From Geranomyces variabilis (Eukaryota > Chytridiomycota > Chytridiomycetes > Spizellomycetales > Powellomycetaceae), in assembly GCA_027603065.1 (NCBI GenBank), contig JADGJP010000001.1, forward strand, positions 558,001 through 622,000: 64,000 nucleotides of DNA, written 5' to 3'. Of the stretch, positions 1-9,969 are shown one piece after another. The notes beneath the pieces are model-generated. The model did no database searches and was not told where the DNA came from. It was given only the letters and a program-made list of their open reading frames with translations. Numbering within the stretch: the first letter of the stretch is position 1; each line of letters opens with the position of its first letter. The translations under genes and the position numbers were made by a program.

Positions 1-101
1 TCAAAAATTCCTGTAACCTGGCGATGCGCGGCAAGCGCTGGCGGCGCGGCTTCAACAGGTTTGCGGGCGTTAGCGCCCTTCTTTTTTGTTTCGGTTTCCA
101 T
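1..101 (-). CDS. 5' end of an unrecognised gene (partial)
   Basis: A minus-strand reading frame opens with ATG at 101 and runs off the left edge of the window without a stop (33 complete codons). The start is METETKKKGANARKPVEA, a lysine- and alanine-rich N-terminus that looks disordered and could be nuclear or nucleolar, but no family is recognisable. Its ATG lies only 21 bases downstream of the NOC4 stop codon on the same strand, so its promoter or 5' leader must overlap the NOC4 3' end. The call rests only on an open frame with coding-like composition. Confidence 0.45.
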   Translation of the reverse strand, partial: METETKKKGANARKPVEAAPPALAAHRQVTGIF

Positions 102-122
102 AAGCTAGAGGGGAGCGGAGAG

Positions 123-2203
123 CTAAGCACTCATGCTGAGAGCCGATAAATCAGTGCAGTCGCTCCTCACCGTAACATAAGTGTGGTCCAAAAAGTCTTC
201 CATGTCATACATCGGCTGCTTGGCAATTGGTTGCTCAAACACTCGGACCATTCCCGCAATTGTGTGGAAATAATGCGTCTTTAAACTCTGCAGCTCCCAC
301 AGCGAGCTCTCGAGAGCGCGCGATTTGGCCGGGTCGATTTCGTCGGCGGAATATGGGTCTTCGGTTGCAGCATTCGCTCCAGCCACTTCAGCTTCTCGAT
401 GTATCATCACGAGGCACGCCGGGTGCTTCTTGAGTAGGTTGTAGGCGAATGGGACAATGGCGATGATGGCTGCGGGTGGGGCGGCAAGGGCGAGGCGGGT
501 CATACGTTTTATGAATGCGGCGATCAGATAAGATGGCAATTGGCTGACACCCGTCAAGATGAAGAAAGTCAGCTTATAGCTCAAAAAAATCATACTTTAC
601 GCTTGCCAGCCGCCTTACGTTGAGGACAAGAACAGGTCAACGAGACGGAGAAACCGCGAGCGGTACTTGACGTGCAGCAAATTCTTGTCGAAGAGAGCAT
701 AAAGCTTTGCATAGAAGTCCGGGTAGTCCCTAAATGACGCCAAAAAAGATCCAAAGAGAACTAAGCTTGCAGACAAGGTCATCCACAGGTGCGCTCGCAA
801 AACTTACAGATTGTGTTCGGTAATGAGCGTGAATAAGCCGTTGAGCGCAAGCATGCTAACGGCACCGCCTGCGAGAAAGCAAAAATGAGCATGTCGACCA
901 CAGCAGCAAGGCAGAGAATGCTGTCTCCGTACCTTGGTCATAGGAATCCGTCAGGAAGTCAATCAACAACGTCGGCCGGGCCATGTAAGGAATGATCTTT
1001 TTATGCAATGCAAGCAGAACCCGCTTGTGCATATCTGCGGACATTGGTTGCCTGAAAAACGCTAGCCAGCAGTCGCTGAACGCGCGCCGATGCTCTTTGA
1101 TTGCGGCCCAAGCGGGACGTTTGGTAGCGGCAGTCGCAGCGGGTGGCGAAGAGTGGAAAAAAGTGGTAAGCTCTGCGTCTGTCGTTGGAGGATCATCGAT
1201 GCGCGAGAGGATGGCGTAACCGGTGGTAATAACCGAGGAAAGCTTGTTGGCCGGCATCGAATATTTTCGGCGCTATATGCAATATGAAGGTCATCAGCGC
1301 GGCTGCAAGTGTTTGGCTTTCGGCAATGGCTCACCTTTGCTGAGATCTTCATACCGGCACTTGCGCTGCTTCCGTCGCTAAGGGCACCGAGGTATTTGCT
1401 GATAGTCAGGGCCACCATGAGGTTAGCCATCATAACGCTTGTGCCACTTGTACCCTTAAGCGCGCAATGATGCCCCTGTCTTACCCAAGATTCTTGTACC
1501 AGTAATACCGCACGTCCGCAAACTCGTTGATATCATGCACGATTCGCTCTAACAGCTGCTCGCTCATAGCCTCGTTCTCCACGAACTTTTCGACTACTTT
1601 TTGATACGTCGCGTTCGCAAATTCGCCCAACTGGATACTATTATCCCGCACCACGTTCATCAACTGCTCGATTGCTGCGAGTTGCATGGCCGGTTCGCGG
1701 TGCCCGAGATATGAGTAGGCGACTTGAACATACACGGACCGATTTTCGCGGAGCCAGGTCGCGATTTTGGTCTTGACGTCGTCGGGCGGTGGTGGCGGCA
1801 ATGCAGTGCCTTTTGTCGCCACGGCCTTCGCTTTTTTGAGGTCTCCTCGTCCGAGGAGTTTCGAGTATACGTGGCCCATCGACATAAATGCTGCGTGAGC
1901 GGTTTCCTCAGACTCGCTCTGTAAGTTCGCAATGGCGTGAATACCCTTGGCTACCAGCAACAGCTCCGACCGCCATGGTAGACCAACCTCGCAAAGCGTG
2001 AGAAGGGTGTACACGTTGTTGAGGTTTCCCTTTGTTTCGAGGCATTGTTGCGCGAGCTCTCTAACTTTTGCAGGGCTTAGGTCTGTGGTCTTCTGTAAAA
2101 AGCGAATGAGCGTTTTGTCCCAAGCCCATGTCCCCCCGCCCTCGCGCTGAATGCTCACCATGCCACTGCCGGAAACCTTTTTTCGTTTCTTTTCCGCGAC
2201 CAT
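123..2203 (-). CDS. NOC4: Nucleolar complex protein 4 (Noc4), 40S ribosome biogenesis
   Basis: Noc4 pairs with Nop14 to mature and export small ribosomal subunits from the nucleolus; it carries a CBF/Mak21 domain. Six exons fit phase and splice consensus: 1485-2203, 1335-1446, 933-1272, 808-868, 619-729 and 123-543, giving 587 residues, close to yeast Noc4 (about 550). The C-terminal half holds the family signatures: YPDFYAKLYALFDKNLLHVKYR split over exons 4-5, then APPAAIIAIVPFAYNLLKKHP and the SSLWELQSLKTHYFH block, ending with MEDFLDHTYV. The N-terminal exon is more divergent and rich in helices. The stop is TAG. It is transcribed divergently from the gene starting near 2237/2378. Confidence 0.93.
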
Positions 2204-2377
2204 TAGGAAGTTGCTGCTGACCGCTTAGAATGTCAAATGTCAAATTTCCAAGGACAAAAAGAAAACTTTTGGACAAATCCCGCCGATCGTTTGCTGACGC
2301 AAGCAGCTGCGCCACCCGGTCGCGTCAATTGCCTTCCCCACTCAACGCAGTCTTTACTCCATTCAATCCTCATCGCG
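2204..2377. promoter_or_regulatory. Short bidirectional spacer between NOC4 and the next gene
   Basis: These 174 bases separate the NOC4 ATG (minus, 2203) from the preferred start of the plus-strand gene at 2378. An upstream in-frame ATG at 2237 would reduce the spacer to 33 bases, which is why the later ATG was preferred. No TATA box is visible. The shared promoter is inferred from position only. Confidence 0.4.
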
Positions 2378-3718
2378 ATGGCCGACCCCGCCGACGGGTT
2401 GAATGCAGGTGCGTCCTGCATCAACCCGGAAGTGCAGGATGAAACTGCTTTCAACCCGTTTCCTGAGCTGATAAATTCTCCGCAACGCAATATGACGACC
2501 GAACACAAAAGGCACTTGATGGAGCTCCGTCTTTCGTATGCATGGCGGGTCGCGGCTTGCTCAACCGAACAGCGAGCCGTAGCGAAGCGCACCAAGCTTT
2601 CCAAACAATTTCGAACTGCCGCTGGAAACTCAGTCATGGCTGCAAATTATGTCTTGAGTCAGATCCACCAAGACTGGCGCAAAACATTCGGAGGCGAGCC
2701 GCCGCCCGGCGAGATACTTCGAGGACCTCTCGGACCGCACGCACCGACTGCCAAAGATCGTCAGAAAGCCAAGCAGCCCCAGTCCGTCGGTGAGGACTCC
2801 AACCCAGGTCGGCGCCCAATAACAAGATCATTGACGCGGGCCCTTCGTCCATGATTGAACGAACAGCCATTATCGGAGAAGCAAAAGAAGAGATTACGAC
2901 AGCAAGCTCAAGAACTGGCCCAGCGACAGGTTCAGCATCAGGCTCAACAGCAAGCGGATACCGCGGTCCCCGTCCCCAACAACAAGAAAAGACATGCCCT
3001 GCCTCCAAATCCGGTTTTGCTCGACGTTCAGCCGAAAAAGAAGCAAAAGTACTCGCTTCCTTTAACGCAAGCTCCGCATGACGACGAACTGAAACCGGTT
3101 AAGAAGGAAAAAGTCAGCTCCTTGAGCCAATCGGTCAACCAATCAGCGAGCGGAGACCCCTCTAGCCGTTCCTCACGCACACACTCAGCGCCAGAGAACG
3201 AATCTGCTACTTTCGGCGCTTTCGGTGCAAACATCAAAACCTCTCAGGATAACATTACGGCCACCCGGGATGCAATGGCAGATAAGCCGATTAATGCTGA
3301 CTTAGAGGAGGGCGAGATACCCAGTGATGAAGAGGACGATCCGCCCGAAAGCGCGGCATCAACGGGTCCTGACGCCGGTATGGCCGCTTCGTCCGTGATG
3401 ACGGAGATGGACGCTGGCAGTAGCAGCATCAGCAAGCCGGTGCTGACTGCGTCTAGCAATGGCATTGTTCCGCCCAACGGCTACGGCCATATGCATACCC
3501 CGATGGACTTGTTTCACTTCAATCAAGCGTTTCCTTCGTAGGCGCCTTCGCCTTCCCCCAATGACAACTATGCGGCGTGGCCACCGTCGGTATACCCTGG
3601 TAATCCGATGATGCACCAGGCAGCCCCGCCTCAACCTCAATCTTTCTACAATCTGACTGGCAACGACGCAAGCGCTGAAATGGCTGCGGGGTCGGGACGG
3701 AGGAATGGTTACCTGTAA
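2378..3718 (+). CDS. Unrecognised hydrophilic, nuclear-type protein; frame interrupted by two stops
   Basis: One reading frame stays coding-like from 2378 to a TAA at 3716-3718 but contains a TGA at 2852-2854 and a TAG at 3539-3541. The first part (about 158 codons) has a helical stretch around ANYVLSQIHQDWRKTF. The second is rich in Q and K, with KKRLRQQ and QPKKKQK basic clusters resembling nuclear localisation signals, then an acidic EEGEIPSDEEDD run. The last part is P/N/Y-rich. The TAG sits at the end of a good pyrimidine-rich acceptor (tttccttcgtag), so a small intron could remove it. The TGA could be removed by an intron ending at 2866 (donor 2786) or at 2906 (donor 2790). A decaying gene is the alternative. 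No known domain was recognised. Confidence 0.5.
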
Positions 3719-3992
3719 ATTGTCCTTAGCGCACGACTGATTGTTCCAAAACCACCCTTCCCGCTTTCCACTGTACAAAATACTACTTAGCATAAGAGAA
3801 AAAGGCGAGCCGATTTTAATTGCAAGTGCGACATGAGCACGCCCACATGATGAAAGACATGATATACGCCAATCATTCGACTATGTGCGCGCATCCAACC
3901 ATTCTGGATACCTGAAAAGCGAGAACGCCCGAGGTCAATGTCGGATGCGCCTCTCACGCACTTGCCACAAGGGGTCGCAGTGGTAATTAAAC

Positions 3993-5337
3993 TTACTTCT
4001 TGCCAATGCTTTCAACAATTCCATCCACGTGATGGCAGAGGCCAGCGACTTGCTCGTCCCACCCTACCAGTCGCCGGCTCGCTTTGCCAAAGAGGATGAG
4101 TCTGTCGATTTGGTCAATCTCGCCTTTGAGGTTTCCGTCACCAATCATTCGCGCTGCCGTCTTTTCAGCATTTTCGGGCGAAATACCAAGAAGCGTGGCG
4201 AGCTGGTCGAACGTGATGTTGTTGTAGATATTTGATGCCGCAAGTAGATTGTGGTCGGTGACGGCACGATCAAGTACTGTCGACCCGTCCGGGAGGCGAG
4301 CCAGCTGATGCGGAGCTAGTGTCGTGGCAAAGTCAGCAACCTGGGCGGTGCGGAGCACGCGGCCAAGGTACATTTTTTGCAAAATATCGTGAGAAGATGC
4401 AAGAGTTCGTGATTCTCTAAGTCGGTCGTCCTTGTAAAGTGTAGCTAACATCCGTGATCGCTGAGGTCCAGCGCCTGCAAGGACCGCACAGGTTACCGCT
4501 TGCTGGAGAAGCTGCTCGCGTGCTGTCTCATGAATCTCGCCCATATATGACAGCTCGTGATATTTTGCTGCTGCAAGTAAAAAACTGCGTTTTTGGTCGA
4601 GAATGCGTGCCTGTGATGATTTGAAGTGAATTTGTTGTTCGATGGGCGTGGGTTCGCCATCCAGATCAAGCAGCAGAGCGGCACGATTGAGATACGCTTC
4701 GGCAGCAACCGCGTCATCAGCCTCAAGGAGGAGACGGACAATCTGGATGTAAATTCGAAGCTTGTATGCCGCGGGGACGGCGCGGTGACCGGACTCCAGC
4801 GGGATGCCCTGAAGCATCTGGGCTGCCAGACTCCACTCTTCCGCAGATTCATAAAGCATAGCGAGGTGTTCTCGCACGGTCGATATCTAGGTGGCCATGA
4901 GAATGAGAAATCTGAACTCGCTTGCTTAAGGGCCAGCAATCTTTTCGCTCCGTGGAGCGTTTCCGCACCTGTTCCTCAAATGCGACAGCTCGGGGTTGCA
5001 TGACTGCCAGTGCAACTTCCCACCCCTCCCGCACAACCTCCATAGCCGCCTCGTTCCCCTCTTGCACCCGCTTCGCCGCATCTCCAAATAGCGTCACAAA
5101 GTCCTGCAAAATTTGCCTGCTAGTGACAAGGCCGGTGCCTTCCGCGACGGCATGTGTCAACACTTCGCGGATGGACTCCTGTAGCGGACGTGATTGTTGC
5201 TGTGACGCGGCTGCGCCATCGTGCTGCAGTTGCGGGCAGGCGGCGAGGAGCGAGAGGATGAGGTTGCGGTAGAGAGTTGCCCGCTCTCTGGTGTCGGGTG
5301 CGGCTGCTATTGTCGAAAGTTGCGCGGACAATGACAT
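3993..5337 (-). CDS. CSN4: COP9 signalosome subunit 4
   Basis: CSN4 is a PCI-domain subunit of the COP9 signalosome, which removes NEDD8 from cullin-RING ubiquitin ligases. Two exons, 4969-5337 and 3993-4886, are joined by an 82-nt intron and give 420 residues (human CSN4: 406). Similarity runs along the whole length: FEEQ then VREHLAMLYE across the splice, KLRIYIQIVRLLLE, AEAYLNRAALL, QQRSRMLATLYKD, and in the PCI winged-helix ASNIYNNITFDQLATLLGI and GEIDQIDRLILF. The C-terminal helix is present. An intact CSN subunit of full length suggests a working signalosome. It is head-to-head with the zinc-finger gene at 5555. Confidence 0.95.
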
Positions 5338-5554
5338 TGCAAACGGGAATGAGATGAGCTGAAACGGAGCGTCGAGCTCCTTTGTCCATCGCCATCGCCA
5401 TCGCCGTGCCTGCCTTCAAGCGCCCCGCCGTCCAGCGACACAGACACACTTGCGAGAAACTCCAGCGAGTTCCCAACCTTCTCGTCGTATTTGTGCTCTT
5501 TTACAGAAGTCGCAAGGACACGGTTCGCAACGTCCGAGCCTCCTCCGTGCTTGA
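5338..5554. promoter_or_regulatory. Bidirectional spacer between CSN4 and a zinc-finger gene
   Basis: These 217 bases separate two divergent ATGs. No TATA box or obvious palindromic operator was seen. It is reported because it must carry the start sites of both genes. Confidence 0.4.
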
Positions 5555-7296
5555 ATGAGTGTCCCTCCGCAAACAGCACACGACCCTGCTGCCTCTCAAG
5601 CTGCTCCGCTCTCACCAGCAGAAGAAACCGCTCTGTCCGCCTTGCACGCAATTGGTACCCGCAAGGACTCAATTTCCAGCGCCACCGAAACGCAATTCTC
5701 GCGTGATTTTATCATGTCCGACGACGCGCAAGATGTCTCTGCCGACAGGCCGGCCGAAAAACCTACCACCACAATCCCCGCAGCCGGCCCGGATGCTGGG
5801 TCCACGGTTGCAGCAACATCTCCGCAATCAAAGGCGCTAGCTCCTCCGGCACAGTCAGCTGTCGAAGAAACGGCCACGGAAACTCCGAGTTCACACCGCA
5901 ATCCCACCACACCGTCTTTGTACACCCGCTTGCAAGGCCTGCAGACGGCAACCCCAGCGAGGCCTGACGCACCGGTGTACTTTGGAGCACATGGCGTTGC
6001 AGACTCTTCGGTGGCTACGGCTGCCGCGATTAGTCAAATTCCCCTCCATCTACAGCTTGCTCACCTTATGCAGCAGCAACAGCAACTTCATCAGCAACAA
6101 CAGCAACTCCATCAACAGTCAGCTGTCACGCTCCCAGAGTCTGCTGGGGCTGCCTCACAGCTCCATAGCTTGATGCAGCTTGCATCATCATACGTACAGG
6201 ACCCATCGCAGCAGCAGCAGCAGCACGCCCAACATCATCCGGATCAACTCCCGCCGCCGCCACCACAACCGCGCCCAGAGGACGAGACGGCCGCAGTTGC
6301 CGCAGCCGCCGCGGTTGCATCTGCTGCAGCGGCAGCGGCTGCTGCCGCTAGCATGTATGCTCAACAAGAAACTCATCACCACACCCATCATCCGCAAAAT
6401 CAGCATCATCAGCAGCAACCTCGCGATCGGGACGATGAGAGTGGTGAGGATGATGGAATCCCAGCCACCGCCGAGGAGCAACGGCAGCTGGACGCTGCAA
6501 TCGCGGCTGCGCAGCGAGCCAATGGCGATGGAATTGGAAATGGAGCCGGCGGCGATGGGACAGGCGCCGCTAACGGCGGCGGCGAAGTCGGACCCAGGCG
6601 CGAAATGAAATACATGTGTCAAACATGTTCGCGCGTCTTTACACGGCTGTATAACCTCAAATCGCATATCCGCTCTCACCAAGGCCTTCGCCCTTACGCT
6701 TGCAAGAAATGTGGGGCGTCATTTACTCGAAATCACGATCTCAATCGGTAAGCCTGCCTGTGACGAGTGCGCTGCGCATTGGTACATTCCGGCTTATCGC
6801 ATGTGTACTTCAGGCACGAAAAAACTCACGGCAAGGCAAAACCATTTGCGTGCCTGGCATGTGGAAAGACGTTTTCTCGCAAGGTGGAGTGAGCACGCAA
6901 GCCGCTCTCCCAACTCTCTGGCTGATTTTGTGACTAAATGCATCTTCTTCTCAGGATGCGCTCAAACGTCACCAGCGCCAAGATCCGGATGGAAGGCGTA
7001 GCATATGCGTTCCCGCACTCAATGCCGGGTTTAATGCAGGCGGAGGCGGTCCAGGCGCGGAACCGACACGCGTTACAACTGGGCAGCCTGATCAACAAGA
7101 ACCGCATCAGCTCCAACCACTCCCGCAAGCGGAGCACGAACAGTTACAGCGGTTACAGGAGCTGCACCAGCAGCAGCTTCAGCAACAGCACCAACAACAG
7201 CAGCCGCAGCAACAGCACGAGCCGGAGCTACCCCAACACCCGCACCATCCTCTCCACCTGCAACAAGAGCAGCTCCAGACAAAGACGGAGGTTTAG
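5555..7296 (+). CDS. Q/A-rich C2H2 zinc-finger transcription factor, Crz1-like
   Basis: Exons 5555-6747, 6814-6883 and 6955-7296 join in phase to give 534 residues. The first 350 residues are low-complexity: glutamine runs near 6070-6225, a poly-alanine block near 6295-6350, and His/Gln and acidic stretches, typical of transactivation regions. Fingers follow: CQTCSRVFTRLYNLKSHIRSH, then CKKCGASFTRNHDLNRHEKTH split by intron 1, then CLACGKTFSRKDALKRH, whose final His is displaced or missing. The FTRLYNLKSH, FTRxHDLxRH and SRxDALKRH pattern is that of the calcineurin-responsive Crz1 family. The tail is again glutamine-rich. Crz1 assignment is inference; that it is a DNA-binding regulator is well supported. 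Confidence 0.8.
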
Positions 7297-7710
7297 CAAG
7301 TGCGGTGGATCAGATATTTAACGGCACCTTAATTCTTGCCGGTCCTGTTGCCGCTCTCAACGTCCGACAACACGATACCCTCCGTCGAATGCTCGCCTCC
7401 CAAAGCAAATAGTCGGGCATGTTTTAATCCTTGTATTCCTTGCTACGTGTCTATTAGACGCGGACCGCGCTGCTTGAAATTGTTATTATATCAATGCAAA
7501 TTTTTGCCCCATATTCATTGTGTTCGCAGTTTGAATAGCGCGGGCTAAGAAATGTCATGACAGCGACTACGGTGGCTTGGCCGTTGGTTGGAGTGCGTCG
7601 CCGAGCGGGAGAAGCCGCGAGTGAAAGGCCCTAAGCGCCCAATCCCCGCACGCACTTCCCTGCTTCCACCTACGCAGCCTTCTCCCGCCTCCCCCGCGTA
7701 CACTCTTTCG
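7297..7710. other. Spacer between zinc-finger gene and COX6B
   Basis: This stretch holds the 3' end of the zinc-finger gene (AT-rich around 7480-7510) and the presumed COX6B promoter and 5' leader, which becomes pyrimidine-rich from 7650. No conserved open frame or RNA gene is visible. Confidence 0.35.
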
Positions 7711-8283
7711 ATGTCTGAAGAGATCCAGCTCAAGACTGCAGGCTTCGATGCCCGGTTCCCAAACACCAACCAGGTAAATTCATAAACCGACAAGTGGAAA
7801 AGACACGGACACGAAAAGAGTCGTCAGACACAGGCATGCAACCGCTGGCAGTGCTTTGCAAGGATCATAAGCGCCGTCCACTAGCCGTGCATGCATGCGA
7901 TATAAAAGAGCGGATTGGACGAAATAGTTATTTGGCCAGGACATGCCAAATGCGTCAACGTGGCGAAATTGTTGTCGAGAAATAGCCCAGCTCAACGCTT
8001 TGCATCTTCAGGCCAAGAACTGCTGGCAAAACTACGTCGACTACTTCAAATGCGTTAAGGCCAAGGGAGAGGACTTCCCTCCATGCCACCAGTTCAAGAA
8101 GACATACCAGATCCTCTGCCCCGAGAAATGGGTATGTTGCTTGTGCGCCTCGTTCATGTTGAGACCACGGAAGAGCTGATCTGTTCTACTTGATGGGTTT
8201 TCCAGACCGAGAAATGGGATGAGCAGCGGGATGAGGGAGTCTTCCCGGCGCTTTACGAGAAGAAGGAGGCGGAGCACCACTGA
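7711..8283 (+). CDS. COX12: Cytochrome c oxidase subunit 6B (Cox12)
   Basis: A small intermembrane-space subunit of respiratory complex IV that bridges the dimer and contacts cytochrome c. Three exons, 7711-7773, 8012-8131 and 8206-8283, encode 86 residues, the usual size. FDARFPNTNQ, then CWQNYVDYFKC (CX9C) and CHQFKKTYQILC (CX10C), then the WDEQRDEG motif are all diagnostic; the cysteines form the two disulfides made by the Mia40 import pathway. The first intron is long (238 nt) compared with most introns here, the second 74 nt. Confidence 0.97.
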
Positions 8284-8534
8284 ACAAAGATGAAATGCAG
8301 CACCGGCCGGCGCGCAGAGAACGACGGTTCCCTATTGCTCGGGAGAATCTCCGCTCCTACAGATACTTAATACAACTCGATTCCCCTTCTTTACTGCATC
8401 ATGGCAACTCTCGCATACACTTGGCGATAAGTGTCCCGGACAGCGCAAAACCAGACTGATGCGGCCGTAGACGCCTTCAAATTCGCGAGAGCATGTCGAT
8501 TTGCGGACACCGGACCTGACGCCGGGCGTTGGCG

Positions 8535-9753
8535 ATGCAAAACATTCACCCGGGCGACTGGTTCCCAGCGTTTGGAGAACCTCCCGCGGTCAACTTACTG
8601 TTATTTGGCTCGCAGCTCAAAAAGGCGATTTAATGGCCAGTGCTGCATGAGGATCACTCCTACTCCTCTGGACGGAAGGACACAAACCGAGTAGCGGCCG
8701 GAGTGGAAAGAATCTGATCTGTCCAAAACCCGGGAATAGGCTCGGACTTTTCGAGTTCAGACGCAAATGGTCAACCCAGCCATTGTATGTCAATGGCACG
8801 CCCAATGGCAACCATGAAAAGCCCTCGCCGCTGAAAACGGTGCAAATGGAACATTATTGGTGGTAATGAGAAGGGCGCCCGTGCGCGCAAACGAATATGA
8901 AGAGTTGCGTTATGTTGTGCGCTAGTCAGAACATTGCTAGCGGCTGACACAGGGTTGATGAGCTCGAGATTGCTAAAATTGAGGCTGATGAACTTGCAGG
9001 CTGAACTGCTTCTGATGAAGTTTGAGAATTATTGTGTATACAGGGTGGTTGCCGCGAGGAGGAAATGGTCTTGTCTTTTGAAGGGCATAAGCCCCTCAGG
9101 CTCCACAAACGACGAAGCCCTTCCCAAGTCCGGAGAGGCATCCTGCCAACCCGCCAACAAGAGAAAAATTTTACCTTTCATGGTCCCTCATGCACGATCT
9201 GTGCTATTGCCTGGGCAGCTTGTTGCTCGCCGCCGAAATTATAGAGGACGACACGACGCCGACTACGGCTATCGGTTTCCTCGGCGATGGAAAGCCTTTG
9301 TTTTCCTATGTCGGCAGCAGCAAAGACGACGAGATGACGGGCAAGCGCAGCTGGCTTTTGGAAGACAAGTTAGGCGATTATATGCAACACGCAAGAGTCG
9401 GATGACGCTTTGTGCTTCAGCGAAACGGCGGTTTGACACCTTTTTCTCTAGCCAACGTCGCAGACCCTCTATCGCTATCGACTTAAGGCAAAAATTGTAG
9501 TACACAATCGACGATTCGACCGTGACCGAGTTCACCTCTGCGGGTATGTTGCAAGCCAAATCAAGGCGTTATAATGTCCGCATACTAACATGTTCAAAAT
9601 CTGGACCAAACCCGCATGCTTCGCGTAGTGCGGATTAATGGAGGCGATCCGCTGGAGCTCCACCCCGACATTGTGGCACAATTGAAGGGCCGAAAGACGA
9701 CGTTTCCTCCTTCTGCTAAGGGAGAGCGGTACGGAGCCGTAAAAAGTCGATAG
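8535..9753 (+). pseudogene. Unrecognised interrupted gene (decayed or with unresolved exons)
   Basis: Several blocks look coding but do not join into one frame. From ATG 8535 a frame reads MQNIHPGDWFPAFGEPPAV and continues through in-frame TAA and TGA codons. A block near 8750-8870 (PLYVNGTPNGNHEKPSPL) can splice through a GTAATG donor to VDELEIAKIEADELA near 8953. The block 9169-9405 reads LLAAEIIEDDTTPTTAIGFL. The last block, before a GTATGT..TAG intron and up to TAG 9751-9753, contains GGDPLELHPDIVAQLKGRK. No family was recognised. The disorder could be real decay or several small introns that cannot be placed by eye. The coordinates are the outer limits of coding-like signal. Confidence 0.4.
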
Positions 9754-9969
9754 CTATCGACCTGGTCAAACGACAGGTTAGAATGATATATATTAAGTGC
9801 ACAGCCACTGACATTGAGCCAAGCCACCAAAATCAAGCCAATAACAGTTGGAACCAGCGCCCGCGCGATTGTGTCGAGAGCGAAAGAAGGGAGGACAGCG
9901 ACTGCTCTTCCGCATTGGCAAACCCGCCGCACGCACAATCAACGAAACCCCCCTCCGCACCAGCAAACC

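Noticed and set aside
2378-3718. Stop-codon reassignment to explain the in-frame TGA and TAG
   Set aside because: TAA, TAG and TGA all act as normal terminators in clearly recognised genes here (for example SPFH TAA, NOC4 TAG, RPA2 TGA), so a changed code is unlikely.
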